Below, one piece after another: positions 1 through 20,818 of a DNA stretch of 64,000 nt (the first letter of the stretch is position 1; each line of letters opens with the position of its first letter). Under the pieces are notes generated by a model, which saw only the letters and a program-made list of their open reading frames with translations, searched no databases and was not told the origin of the DNA. The position numbers and the translations under genes are program-made. Source of the stretch: Mesodorylaimus sp. YZB2_4 (taxonomy: Eukaryota; Nematoda; Enoplea; Dorylaimida; Dorylaimidae); NCBI GenBank assembly GCA_030248295.1, contig JASANH010001278.1:551501-615500 (forward strand), in the 5' to 3' direction.

Positions 1-340
1 ATGAAGTGCTGAAAAATAACTGGCGCTGAACTAATCCCGAAGGGCATGCGTTTGTAACGGTAGTATCCGCGATGCGTTGCAATCACCGAATACTTCTGTG
101 ACTTTTCATCCAATTCCAACTGCAGGAATGCGTCCTTTAGGTCGATCACGGAAAATTCTGTGAACCCTTGGAAATTGGAGACCACCTCCTCGAACTGTGG
201 CAGGGGATGAGGATTCACAGTCATGTACGGATTGATTGAAACTTTGTAATCGCCACAAAGACGTACTTGGCCATTTGGCTTTGGAACGTAAACGACAGGG
301 GATGCCCATTCAACTGCTGTGACCGCGGGATCCACTGGCT
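1..340 (-). mobile_element. Ty3/gypsy retrotransposon fragment, reverse transcriptase core
   Basis: Read on the minus strand, this stretch stays open for about 110 codons and runs off the window edge. It carries classic Ty3/gypsy reverse transcriptase landmarks in order: EWASPVVYVPKPNG, RLCGDYK, the first catalytic block FSVIDLKDAFLQL, and RYKRMPFGISSAP. The YxDD block would lie beyond position 1. Upstream of the element (higher coordinates) the frame decays near 340 into a GATCCGAT-rich repeat, so gag and protease are not adjacent. No stop interrupts the visible part, which suggests a fairly young insertion. It is not the same stretch of pol as the gypsy remnant at 55200-57500, so the two cannot be compared directly. 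Confidence 0.85.
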
Positions 341-430
341 CGATGATCCAAAAATTTTGATCGGATTCGGATATTTCACATGATCTGATCCAATCTGAAA
401 ATTTTCTGATCCAATCCAACAAACCCCCAT
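340..430. repeat. GATCCGAT-rich dispersed repeat
   Basis: A short stretch rich in GATC, GATCC and ATCCAATC words abuts the gypsy fragment. Similar GATCCGATCCG-rich stretches recur at about 21415-21435, 22397-22495, 28365-28400 and 28615-28690, so this is a dispersed repeat family rather than unique sequence. No coding potential is seen. Confidence 0.5.
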
Positions 431-988
431 CAGCCAAAGTGATAGGTGGATCGGTTATCTGAGCTGATGTGGATTGGGATCCGCCTAGGAAAATGTGTAT
501 CTGAGAGAAAATGCAGATGAATCTATCACACATTGCACGTGCACGGCAAGTAGGCCAGTACAGCCGTACCAGATTTTACAACGATTTGTGCGATAACTTG
601 GTGTTGGGGTGAATATTTTCAGGGTTCCCAGCGTCCTCGAAATCCTCAAAATCCTCAAAAAGTCCTAAAAAAGTCAGAAAATTTTTTTCTCGACTTTTTT
701 AATCTGCCGAGATGAAATTTTTGGTTGGTACAGGTACGTTGTGGTACGGTTGGTACCAGGCCTCAGGTACGGGTGCGGTCAAAAAGTCGGTATGGTCGAC
801 CCTGGGTTAAGACAGGCTGACCCCACGGTGTCAGGCGTAGTAAGTACGCCATGAGTGTATTGCGACGCAGATCAAATTATTACTCAACCCTTCTTTATGG
901 AATTCCTAATTATATAAAAAACCGTTATACTTGGGCGATATGCCGTATTCGCTTACTCTTTGTCTAAGAGGGTGTCACAATTTTTTAT
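431..988. other. Gene-free stretch 5' of the ABC transporter
   Basis: No convincing coding region is seen. A small cluster of GGTACG/GGTACC words lies at 725-795. The missing first exon(s) of the ABC transporter should lie here or further upstream, but no exon with family similarity could be recognised. Confidence 0.4.
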
Positions 989-12017
<11,029 letters not shown>

Positions 12018-13600
12018 TTGAAATATTGTGACCATTCGATTTATTTCGACGAGGGTGGCCTGGCATCGCGGTTTGAAACTAGTAGGCAACTGTGTTCTTA
12101 ACTTTAGAGACGCGCACTTCAACGTTTACTCTCTCCCTGGCTTTCTAGAAATCTGAATTGCGGATCAGAGTACTCACACACTATGATAGGCGCAATTGTT
12201 CCCATCACCTTTTGAATCCCGCCTGAAATATTCTTCGCACTAAGAATGAGACTGTTTTTACTTGTAAAATAGTTGGAGTGTCTCTTGAAAAATAATCGAA
12301 GGCCATTCAGGAGAGCACACTGACTGAGACAGAGGACTAAGATCAGATTTAAGAGATATCATTAACACAGAGTGAACTTTTTGTTGCCTGTGAAGAAAGA
12401 AGGTTCATGGATCCCACATCACCAACAGCTCGTAATCAATTGATCTGGCTTTTCTTGGTTGTTTCGAGAGCACGCGAACATCGGACAATCGTTGGGTCAT
12501 AGGAGGGGGAGCCCGCAGGAGATTGGCTTATAGGCTAAACAGCCCGCGACAGCTTGGGTCATAACTGGGACGTCTGAAAATGGGTCATGATGTGCAACAG
12601 TCATCTAAAGTGGCCTGTTTGGTCGTTAACGCTAACGCGCTCGAAACTTTCGTTATTTTACATTGCTACCAAGTATGTTGTGGGTAAGAAAAGCAAAACT
12701 GAGCGAAATCGTGATGAATGGCGAAACCATGGAATTCTAGGCACATTGGGTATTCCGCTTGTGCGTCAGGAGGACCCGCGCATTGTTTAGAAAAGCGGGT
12801 TACTCGCTTGCTGTCAAGAGGGACCGCGCGAGATCTCCTTAGCTGTTCACAGCGCAGTGCAGTGCTTACAATTACACCATATATGGCAGTTTGCCATTAG
12901 GCAAGCAAGCAAATTGAAACTGAAATCTGGAACTGAAAATCTCAAAAATTCACTTTGTTTTCCTAAAAAAGTGCTCATAAAGTTTTCTATAACGATCTGA
13001 CTAATAAATCGAACTAGCATCGCCGATTCCCCTACACTACCGTGCAAAATCGCCCCGTGTGTACCCGTGTACCTTGTACATTGTTAGCGAGGATAGTGAC
13101 GAGTGGCCATCCCCATTCCTACAGAGCTGGAGCACTCAGGATCAACATTTGCATTCTACAATTCGGAAAGTGCACTTAGAAATAGCGCCTATTTATTGGT
13201 GATCAGTTCATGAAAATAGGCGTGAACAGGATTCATTGGTTAAGGAGCTTCTTGATTTGTGAAAAACTTGCGAACGCATTACTGAACTCACCCTCCTGAT
13301 CGTGAGGTTTGACGAGACACTTCGCTTGTAAGCCTTCCGCCTGCATTTTGCGAATCAACCATTTAGAACTTTCTCGGCAACACCCTGAAGGCTAGGTGGT
13401 TAGGATAATATTTTCTAAAGTCCGAAAAAGCCCGAAGAAGCGCGCGCTGTACGTACATGTACAACATGTTGGGGTAATTATCGGCGGTGATGGAGGCAGG
13501 TTGGTTCTTCTTCTGGCTCTCCCTTCTGCTATCTCAACATGTAAAAAACCTGTTTCTTTGCTGCCTTTTTCCCTTATCGTTTTTTGAGGTCGGGATTATC
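12018..13600. other. Intergenic stretch between ABC transporter and LINE
   Basis: No gene recognised. The words TTGGGTCAT recur at about 12495, 12555 and 12580. A segment at about 12760-12835 (with CCGCGCATTGTTTAGA and CTGTCAAGAGGG) recurs in inverted orientation at about 16583-16655, so a dispersed repeat lies on both sides of the LINE. The remainder shows short open frames only. Confidence 0.5.
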
Positions 13601-16550
13601 TTTATCGATTGTGATTGCTCGCTTTTGCATTCACGTATTCAGTGCATGATGGCTAAAATACTCGCTTTATTTGTTTTATACGCAGCTATAATGACAACGA
13701 AATCAAAATTCGGTTTTTCAAATATTAACAGTTTGTTGGGCAAACGAAATGATTTTTCAGCTGAATTGACTGCGTAGGCTTTCGATTTTTTTGGCCTCGG
13801 GGAAGTAAAATCGATGGGCAGGTAGATGACTCTGAAATAGCCGTTCCAAATTACTCCATCTCGAAAACGTGGCGGTGGTGGGGTGGCTCTTTACGTTAAA
13901 AATTCCTTGCCTTCAACAAGGCTTAAAGGCCCATCGGATTTTGGAGTCAAGGATACACATCTGGAATGCTTGGCAGTTCGGATAGGGTTTAGCGATGATT
14001 CAGTTATTTGTCTACTAATTTACATTCCGCATACCTCCTTGAGAGAAATTAAAAATCTGAATAACTTTGTGCTGGCTGCATTTCGAGATAATTACCATCG
14101 GCTAGTATTGATTGGTGATTTTAATGTGAACTATTTGACAGATTCACCTGAGCGACGTCAATTGATTCATCTGATTTCTGCTATTGGTGGTATTTAAACT
14201 GTGGACTCTCCTACCTTCAAATCCGGCTCCTTGCTGGATCTCATTATTCTGGGTGATCCTCACAGACATCACCAGACCGCGGTCATGCCCAATATTGGCA
14301 CGTCTGACCATAGCTCTATTCACGCCACCATTTTTGGAATACCCAAAAAGCGATCTCCCAACCTTAGAACCATATGGCTACTAAAGCGCGCTGACTGGGA
14401 TCTCATAAATAATCGATTCTTTGGTTTTTATCTTGTCAGATCTTGCGTTAGCTTCACCTTCCGTCGATCATGCTTGTGTAACCAGTCCTGGTAGGCGTAG
14501 GAGGGAGGTGGCCGACCGAAGTCGGCGGGACAAAAATTCCGACTGGAGCAGGATAGTCTTGCGACTATACCTACGGCTGAAACATCAACCCGAGGGGTTG
14601 ACGTCTCCCAGCCAGGGGAGAGTATCGATTACTCTCTCCCACTCGCAATGGCCTATCAGGCACGAGGGTTACACTTGTACTTCGCTGATGGAGGCCATCA
14701 ACGATGTCCTCGTCCAGTATGTCCTACAGAAATCTGTGAGAATGGAAAAGCAGCAACACTGGATGACAAGTGGTCTATTAGCGATGATCCGTCGTAAAAA
14801 TGAGGCGTATAAAAACTGGAAAGCTAACTCGTTAGATTCAGATAAATTCATTTTCCACTCGTTGCGGCGTCAGTGCCGCAAAGCCATCCGCAAAGCTAAG
14901 CGAGATCACGTAGTGAGGAATTTCTCAAATATTGACTCTGTTCGCTCCTTCTGGTCTTCCTATTCTCGTCTGGAACCAAAAAATAATCAAATTCCTGCAT
15001 TGCTAGACACTTTCGACCAGCCGCTAATTGGTGCTGCTGAAAAAGCAAATGCGTTGAATAATTATTTTGCGGATAACTTTAATTACAAGGCTGCTCCGAC
15101 TTTTTCTCTGCCGCCTGTCGATACTGATTTCGATGACTTTTTTGATTTTTCAGTCGCTGTCAGTCAAACTACCGACCTATCTCGTTGCTGTCTGTTGTCT
15201 CGAAGCTACTGGAAAGGATTGTGGACAGGATGCTGCGCCACTTCCTGCTTATTCATGATCGGCAGCATGGATTCGTGAAGAGGCGTGGGACCAACAGTGC
15301 ATTAATAAGCTCCAGTCAATTCATTCATAATGCTTTGAATTCAAAAAAGGACGGCTTCGTTGTTGGTCGTTGTTGGTCTATATTTGGACATACGAAAAGC
15401 ATTCGATACTGCCGCGTGCTCTCCAAAATGACCTTCGTGTGCCCTCAAAAATTATCCGATGGTTATCATCCTACTTGACTGGCCGAACGCAGCAGGTTGC
15501 GATCAACGGATGCCTGTCGAACACAGCGCCAGTCCCCAGTGGTGTACCACAGGGAAGTGTCATTGGGCTATCGTTGTATATTGCCTTCGTGGACAGCTCA
15601 TTGCGGCAATTTCGAGCTAGCTTCCCTGATTTTTTGCATCAGAATTTTGCGGACGATTCTTCGCTCTTGGCCCCCTTCAAGCGGCTCGATGACGTCGTCC
15701 CATTAGTTCAACCTGCTGTAAACTTCATAGCACATTGGATAAGGTCAGCAGGTCTCGAATTTAATATTTCGAAAACGCAGTTAATAATCTATCGATATGA
15801 TCGACGTAAACTCGCCATTGCTCCAGATCTTAGACTATGTGGTTCAAGCATACCTCTACTGAGCCGAATCAAGTATCTTGACATTACTGTCTACGAGGAT
15901 CTATCTTTTTCGGATCATATTTCGAATGCGTCAAAAATGGCTACATCTATGATTGGCGCCATTAATCGGAAGTTAAGCAAAGGCGTCCCCAACTCGTTTT
16001 TGGGTACTCTTTATGATTCGTGCGTTCGTGCCACGTTGGACTATGGATGTGCCACTTGGGACCCAGTTCATAAAAATGATATTAAAACTGTGGAACGTGC
16101 TCACAAATTTGCCCTTCGGTTGTACCGTGGTGTAAGTGATTTCCAAACTTCCTATCGGGATGGCTTGACTTAAGCCAATTGGACGCCACTACACGACCGA
16201 CGAAAACGTCTCAAACTCGTCCAATTTTTTAAATTTTACCATGGGTATCATGATTTCGAAAACCGATATTTTATTCACAAGGGCTCGCCCCGTCGATTAA
16301 CCGCCCCGCATCATCTGGTTTTACCAGTTCATAATCGTGAATCTTTCAAAGAAAGTTTTCTATACTCCGCCATGGTCCTGTGGAACACTGTGGATGCGGA
16401 CGTAGCAATTGATTCATCGGTATTTAGTTCTCGCAAATTTCTGAGACAGACAATTTTTGGATAATCTTTTTAACTGGTGTTTCGTAATGTTCTGAGTGCA
16501 CAATCCTGGGTTTATTACGAATAAAGCATGAATGAATGAATGAATGAACA
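13600..16550 (+). mobile_element. CR1/jockey-like LINE, decayed
   Basis: Non-LTR retrotransposon relic. An endonuclease domain is spread over 13690-14400 in two frames: NINSLLGKRNDFSAEL, a stop at about 13774, RGGGVALYVKNSL, IGDFNVNY, and the terminal SGSLLDLIIL and GTSDHSSI blocks. Reverse transcriptase follows at 15180-16172: LLERIVDRML with QHGFVKRRGT, then SGVPQGSVIG, the catalytic FADDSS, and a long thumb region ending near 16172. Frame changes and stops show it cannot encode a full product. The element ends in about five ATGA/AATG units (16527-16549), a typical short-repeat tail. At 14490-14680 the linker between endonuclease and reverse transcriptase is interrupted by a strongly structured insertion. 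A similar AATGAATG tail occurs at 36313-36331. Confidence 0.85.
14491..14645 (+). other. Dense cluster of stem-loops inside the LINE
   Basis: About 155 bases fold into successive hairpins. 14511-14526: GCCGAC, loop CGAA, GTCGGC. 14550-14572: nine base pairs (AGG plus ATAGTC) with loop TTGC and one bulged A. 14582-14604: about nine of ten pairs around CAACCC/GGGTTG with a GAG loop. 14604-14621: TCTCCC/GGGAGA. 14618-14636: GAGAGTA/TACTCTC, whose left arm competes with the preceding stem. The block interrupts the LINE coding frame. It could be a structured RNA insertion or a short foldback element. No known ribozyme core (hammerhead CTGATGA, for example) was recognised. Confidence 0.55.
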
Positions 16551-16913
16551 ACCGCCTGTGTATACGCTCTGCATAAAAACCGTGGGCCCTCTTGACAGCG
16601 ATCCTTATCAGTCTGACCTGACCTTGTTTCTCTAAACAATGCGCGGGCCTTGGCACACTCCCGGTATTTCGTACATTGAGCACTAAAATAATAAATCCAA
16701 TGAAAGCCACAGCTTCGATTGTCAGGCGCTTGTCAGACCCCAACGCAGGCGAATTTACGGCCTGCAAAGTACATCGAACCAAGGGACTGCATCGAATGCT
16801 TGCTTGCCAGACGATTGCTAGTCTACAATGAACAGCATTTGGAAACAGCAAAAAGATAGAAACAGATTCCGCTCACCCAATCTTACATTTTGGACTACTC
16901 TTTGCAAGCCAAA
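16551..16913. other. Short intergenic stretch 3' of the LINE with inverted dispersed repeat
   Basis: Contains, at about 16583-16655, the inverted partner of the repeat at 12760-12835. No gene is seen. Confidence 0.4.
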
Positions 16914-18656
16914 ATGGCGCGGCCAAAAGGTCAATCGATCGATTTTTATCGATATTGCAAATTAGAGGCTATAAGAAAAAACGTATGCATACCTAAAATA
17001 CTGAATTCTCCCGACACACTTAGCGAAGGAGAAAAAGACGTTGTCACGTACCAGAGTTTTTTCCATCAAATGTAATGCAATACGGTGCTGATTTTGATTG
17101 ATTCTTATCAAAATCTAGATTTGAACCGGCAGGCTGATCATCAAAATCCGACTGAGCATCAGCGAATGAACCGACATTATCCTTCGTCGCATATTTTCAA
17201 GTGCAAAAGTGCTGAATGTTTACCTAAATTCCATTGCCTTCATTGGCTGGTCGATGCATTTTTTTCCAGGCGAGGCAGAAACCCGTCGGCTTGATGTCTG
17301 GCTCCAACGACTACACTACTTAGGAGGCCTGCTTGAAACAGTTTTACAGTTTTGAGACTTGCTTTCAGCGGTATCTTCTACAATTTACGGCCATAGAGCC
17401 TGTTGCGCACACGCAACTAGAAATTTAAAACGAAAAACTACCCCTGACATCTCGTCTTCAGGTTGAACGAAATCTCGTCTTCAGGTAATCGCTCGTCATT
17501 ACAGTATATAGTATTATATTTCACGCGGTCACCGCCACCCCCACCTCCCTCTACCCGTCTAGTGTTCAGTCGAACTATAGGTATGTACATCCCGTAGCAC
17601 ACATTGCTCTATCACGATCTCTTGTTTCCAAGGAAAACTTGTTTTGAGCAATTTGGGTTCAGGTTATAAGTATAGCAACCAACTCTGGCGCAGTCAGTAT
17701 TTGTCAACTGTAATTATTGGTTACGATATTTGAGAATTTCAGTATAAATTTCTGTCCACCCTTGCTACTATAAGCAGTTACTATAAAACAGTGAGTGTCG
17801 TGATTTGTGTGTAGGAAGCCCCTGTGGTCAATGTTTCCTTTTTAGTGAGGGTAGTTCGTTATTTTTGCATGTACTGCAATGTTTTTCCTAATGAAATCGG
17901 CGGCGTACGCTGGAACGAATACGAACAATCTTATGTTCACGACTGCGGGTTTAAAGGTAAGTGGTGATTTTAATAAAGCATTCTTGGTTTTTTCTATAAA
18001 GTAAGTCCAAAAAATTTTTATATGAATGGTACTTATCAAAGCTGCAGCTACTACAAAATATATACGCAAAATTGTCGATTGTGCAGCCAGAATTAGAAAA
18101 AAATTTCTTGCACACATCAAGACTGCACGACGGAGTCGACTGCAGAGATAAACCATTCTTTTCGCAGTAGCCCTCGCCATCGCTTCCCCAGACGACGCAA
18201 ACAAAATAAAAGTTTTCAAACAAGAATCCACTTTGGCCGTTGCTCCCTACGATTGGAAGAAACTGATACAATTGGAAGAGAAGAATCCAATGACTAACTC
18301 GACGAACGAAGTGACACATGATGTTGAAATTGAGCAGAGAGAACAAAATAATGAGGGCGAGAATGCGACGGTAAGTTATTTTTACTATGCAGGCCAACGG
18401 TTGGATTTAGGACACTTTTGGCCACTGCGAACCGCAACCGCAGTCGTTTAGGAATGCGGAGGATTAAAGTGAAAAAAGATTATAATACTCACGATCAGAT
18501 CGAGTACCACGTATTATAGGAGTTGCCAAAATTCTGCACCTGCAGCACCTATGCAAACAAGTTGAAATTCTTGATTGCATCGGGAAATGAAAATTCCGAC
18601 TTCTTAAAAATAATAATTAAGACTGGGTCAATAATTTTTGCAAACCTTCATAAAAG
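16914..18656 (+). CDS. Candidate HMG-box plus MAEL (Maelstrom-like) protein, partial model
   Basis: Four exons with good splice signals. 16914-17071 starts at ATG with MARPKGQSIDFYRYCKLEAI and ends near TLSEGEKDVVTYQ, which resembles a degenerate HMG box (short helix 1, a basic region, and the LSxxEKxxY block). 17846-17956 encodes FPNEIGGVRWNEYEQSYVHD, which fits the start of a Maelstrom domain (LP-E-IG-V pattern). 18168-18370 and 18520-18656 continue in phase; the last contains LPKFCTCSTY, like the P-x-YC-x-S segment of Maelstrom. Junctions 17956/18168 and 18370/18520 are phase-consistent, while 17071/17846 is not, so an exon is missing between them. The 3' end, expected to hold the conserved Trp/His/Cys block, was not found. 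Maelstrom acts in piRNA and transposon silencing; the assignment is a weak-similarity inference. Confidence 0.4.
17072..17845. other. Presumed intron of the HMG/Maelstrom-like gene
   Basis: Lies between the HMG-like exon and the next exon in the model. The phase mismatch means a small coding exon should lie here. An acceptor-like TTTTTTCCAG near 17270 is one candidate, but no exon could be confirmed. Confidence 0.35.
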
Positions 18657-20072
18657 GTGGGTGCTGAACCTTGATATCATATTCTTTTTTTCATATTTAC
18701 TCATTGGTTCTAGAGTGTACTTGTTCTTTAAAAGTCACGCAAGCAGAACGATGTCATCATAGACAGAAACTATTACTGATTATGCACGGATGTTCCCAAA
18801 GAGTGTACACTTATGTATAGGAAAAACAGGATTAAATTCTTTCATGCCTAAATCACAAATAGTACCACGCGGTAAAAACGAAACAAAAAAGCAACTAGCA
18901 CAAATAGAAATCATCGTTGCTTCTTTTTCGCTTAAATTTTGTGGGCTCAAGTCCATTTTGCCTCTAACCAGTCAAACCGTATAAGGAAGGCTGTGCGGGG
19001 GGGGGGGGGGGGAGGGGGGTGGGGGGGCAGCTCTCACGGCAGCGTCCCTGTGTGCGTCTCCACTAGGAGCACCTTCACGCGAGGGCATCCTGGAACACAT
19101 ACCGACTTCCCGCCCGTCACAGAGGAAAATGACTCTTGTTCCGAAAAACTCATGTGGGACCAGTGGTTACCCGCATTGGCAGCAGTGGCGCATCCTCGCA
19201 ACTTAAAAGCTTAATCGGTCAGTAAAAAAAATGTCAGTTTCTCCCTTTTCCTGCTGTATTTTCAGCATTTGAATATGGCTGATGTTTGGATGATAGGTGA
19301 CAATCACTGGGCGCTAGTTATAGGCGTCTATGCAGGATCCCGCAGGTCGTTTGTCTGGCGTTCTCTTCTTCTCTGTCTGCCTCTTACGTATAGATACGTC
19401 TTGTTTGGTTCTTGTTGCTATTTCTATTTATTCCAATACCAAGCATTCAAAACCGCACTAGATGGCATGGCGCTCAGGGACCCGCTAATAAGCATGTTAG
19501 CTGAAGCCATAGGAGAAAAAAACACGTTGATGCATTAAGAACATGCTCAAACGTTGGAAACATGGCACTTGTAGAATTGCAGGAGTCGAAGGCGACCACT
19601 CCGTCTCTAAAGACTTGGTACTTTAAAGTTTTGGAGAAGCAAATCATAGTTTGACAACCAGCCATTGAGAATAGATCGTAGTGCAAACTTCTGGCAGCGT
19701 TCCAGGTCGTCCATCAGATTTTTATGAGCAGGGCTTCAAGCGCAACAGCCATAATCTAGTTCGGGCATTACACATTGAATGTAGACAGTTTTCAAACTTG
19801 TTCATGCTCATGTTCATTCTTGTTCATGTTACACATCATCAAACGCTTATGCTCACTCGAGGAGGGTGAACGGGCACATTGCACACCAACGCTTACCCAG
19901 GCTGCGAGTCGTCAAGGCTCCTTCATACTCGCCCCAGGTCCTGGGTCTGGGGTAGCCCCACCTGGGGTTTTGAGAAATACGCCTCATCCCAGACGCAGAG
20001 CCCTGAGGCAGGGGCTGTCTGCAACACGCGCGTAGTGAAATAGCAGACGATAGAGGCTGATTGCCAACCAAT
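18657..20072. other. Gene-poor stretch with SINE fragment
   Basis: The stretch holds a 16-base G run (18997-19012) followed by a partial SINE body (19020-19130). A frame at 19440-19540 (ALDGMALRDPLISMLAEAIG) has a coding-like composition but no supporting splice context or family match. It might belong to the 3' end of the upstream gene. Confidence 0.4.
19020..19130 (-). repeat. Partial SINE body
   Basis: Contains CTCCACTAGGAGCACCTTCA and ACGCGAGGGCATCCT, shared with 38300-38335 (first word) and 43098-43113 (second word). It lacks the tRNA-like head and lies next to the G run at 18997-19012. Confidence 0.5.
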
Positions 20073-20285
20073 TTACGAGTAAAAAGAATTCCAATTTGAG
20101 TCAGTGCTGAAAGGCAGAATCGATCTACTGGTCTGGGTTTTACTCACTAAAGGCTCATCCAAAAACGTCAAGGCCGTGGCATACTTGAGTTTTGGGACAT
20201 CCGAGGCCGCAGATCCAGTTGGCGAACGTTTTTTCACTCGCTTTGTCCGTTCTCCGCGTATATTCTCATATTGGTTCTTCAGCAT
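20073..20285 (-). CDS. MADF-domain-like exon
   Basis: On the minus strand a strong acceptor (TTTTTCTTGCAG) is followed by an open frame whose start reads MLKNQYENIRGERTKRVKKR and continues with SGSAASDVPKLKYATALTFLDE-like sequence (the actual residues begin SPTGSAASDV). The pattern, in which a basic helix after a short aromatic motif is followed by a K-x-Y-x-x-A-L-x-F-L segment, is that of the second half of a MADF DNA-binding domain. The frame stops about 25 residues later. The first half of the domain was not found upstream at 20300-20700, so this may be one exon of a split gene or a relic. MADF proteins are usually transcription factors or derived from transposase partners. Confidence 0.35.
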   Translation of the reverse strand: MLKNQYENIRGERTKRVKKRSPTGSAASDVPKLKYATALTFLDEPLVSKTQTSRSILPFSTDSNWNSFYS

Positions 20286-20818
20286 GTCAACTGCAAGAAA
20301 AAGTTTTGGTTTTAAGCTACGATGCTACGTCTATTCTGAGCGTCTATGATGGCGAGTTAAAAAGTATTTGCAGCAAACGCAAATTTACCAGCCTTTCTTA
20401 ATCAATCTTTTTTAGGATCTGTGAAAAAAGAGTTTGCACAAAAAACACTGTTGCATCACTATCAGCACTCATGGATGCATCGAATTCATGCATAAAAATG
20501 GGAGGGGCGGGTCACGGATTGAGGCTTGGCAATCCCTGGGTCGACCCACACAGATTGCCTGTCTCAAAAAGAATTGAAACTTTTTCTGACTTTGTCTTTG
20601 ATCTCAGGTCCGCAGAAGATCACAGGAAGGCAGCGACTCCAAAATTTTTTAGGATTTTAGTAAATTTACTTTCTTTGACCGCCAAAAGACTCTAACTGGA
20701 TGCATAATATTCCGGGCCGACCCTGAATTTGACCATTCTGGCTTCTCTAAAGTGGCCAAAAGAGTCGGATGTAAAGATTAAAACAAATCAAATAATTCTT
20801 TATTTTTTTCTCTGTTAG
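20286..20818. other. Stretch between MADF-like exon and SMYD exon
   Basis: The 5' exon of the SMYD gene (N-terminal part of the split SET domain) is expected here or further left, but no matching sequence was recognised. The first SMYD exon is preceded by a good acceptor (TTTTTTTCTCTGTTAG). Confidence 0.35.

Noticed and set aside
14421..15278. 285-codon open frame across the LINE
   Set aside because: It joins real LINE linker sequence with the hairpin block and then runs out of frame into RT; it is a relic of the LINE, not a separate gene.
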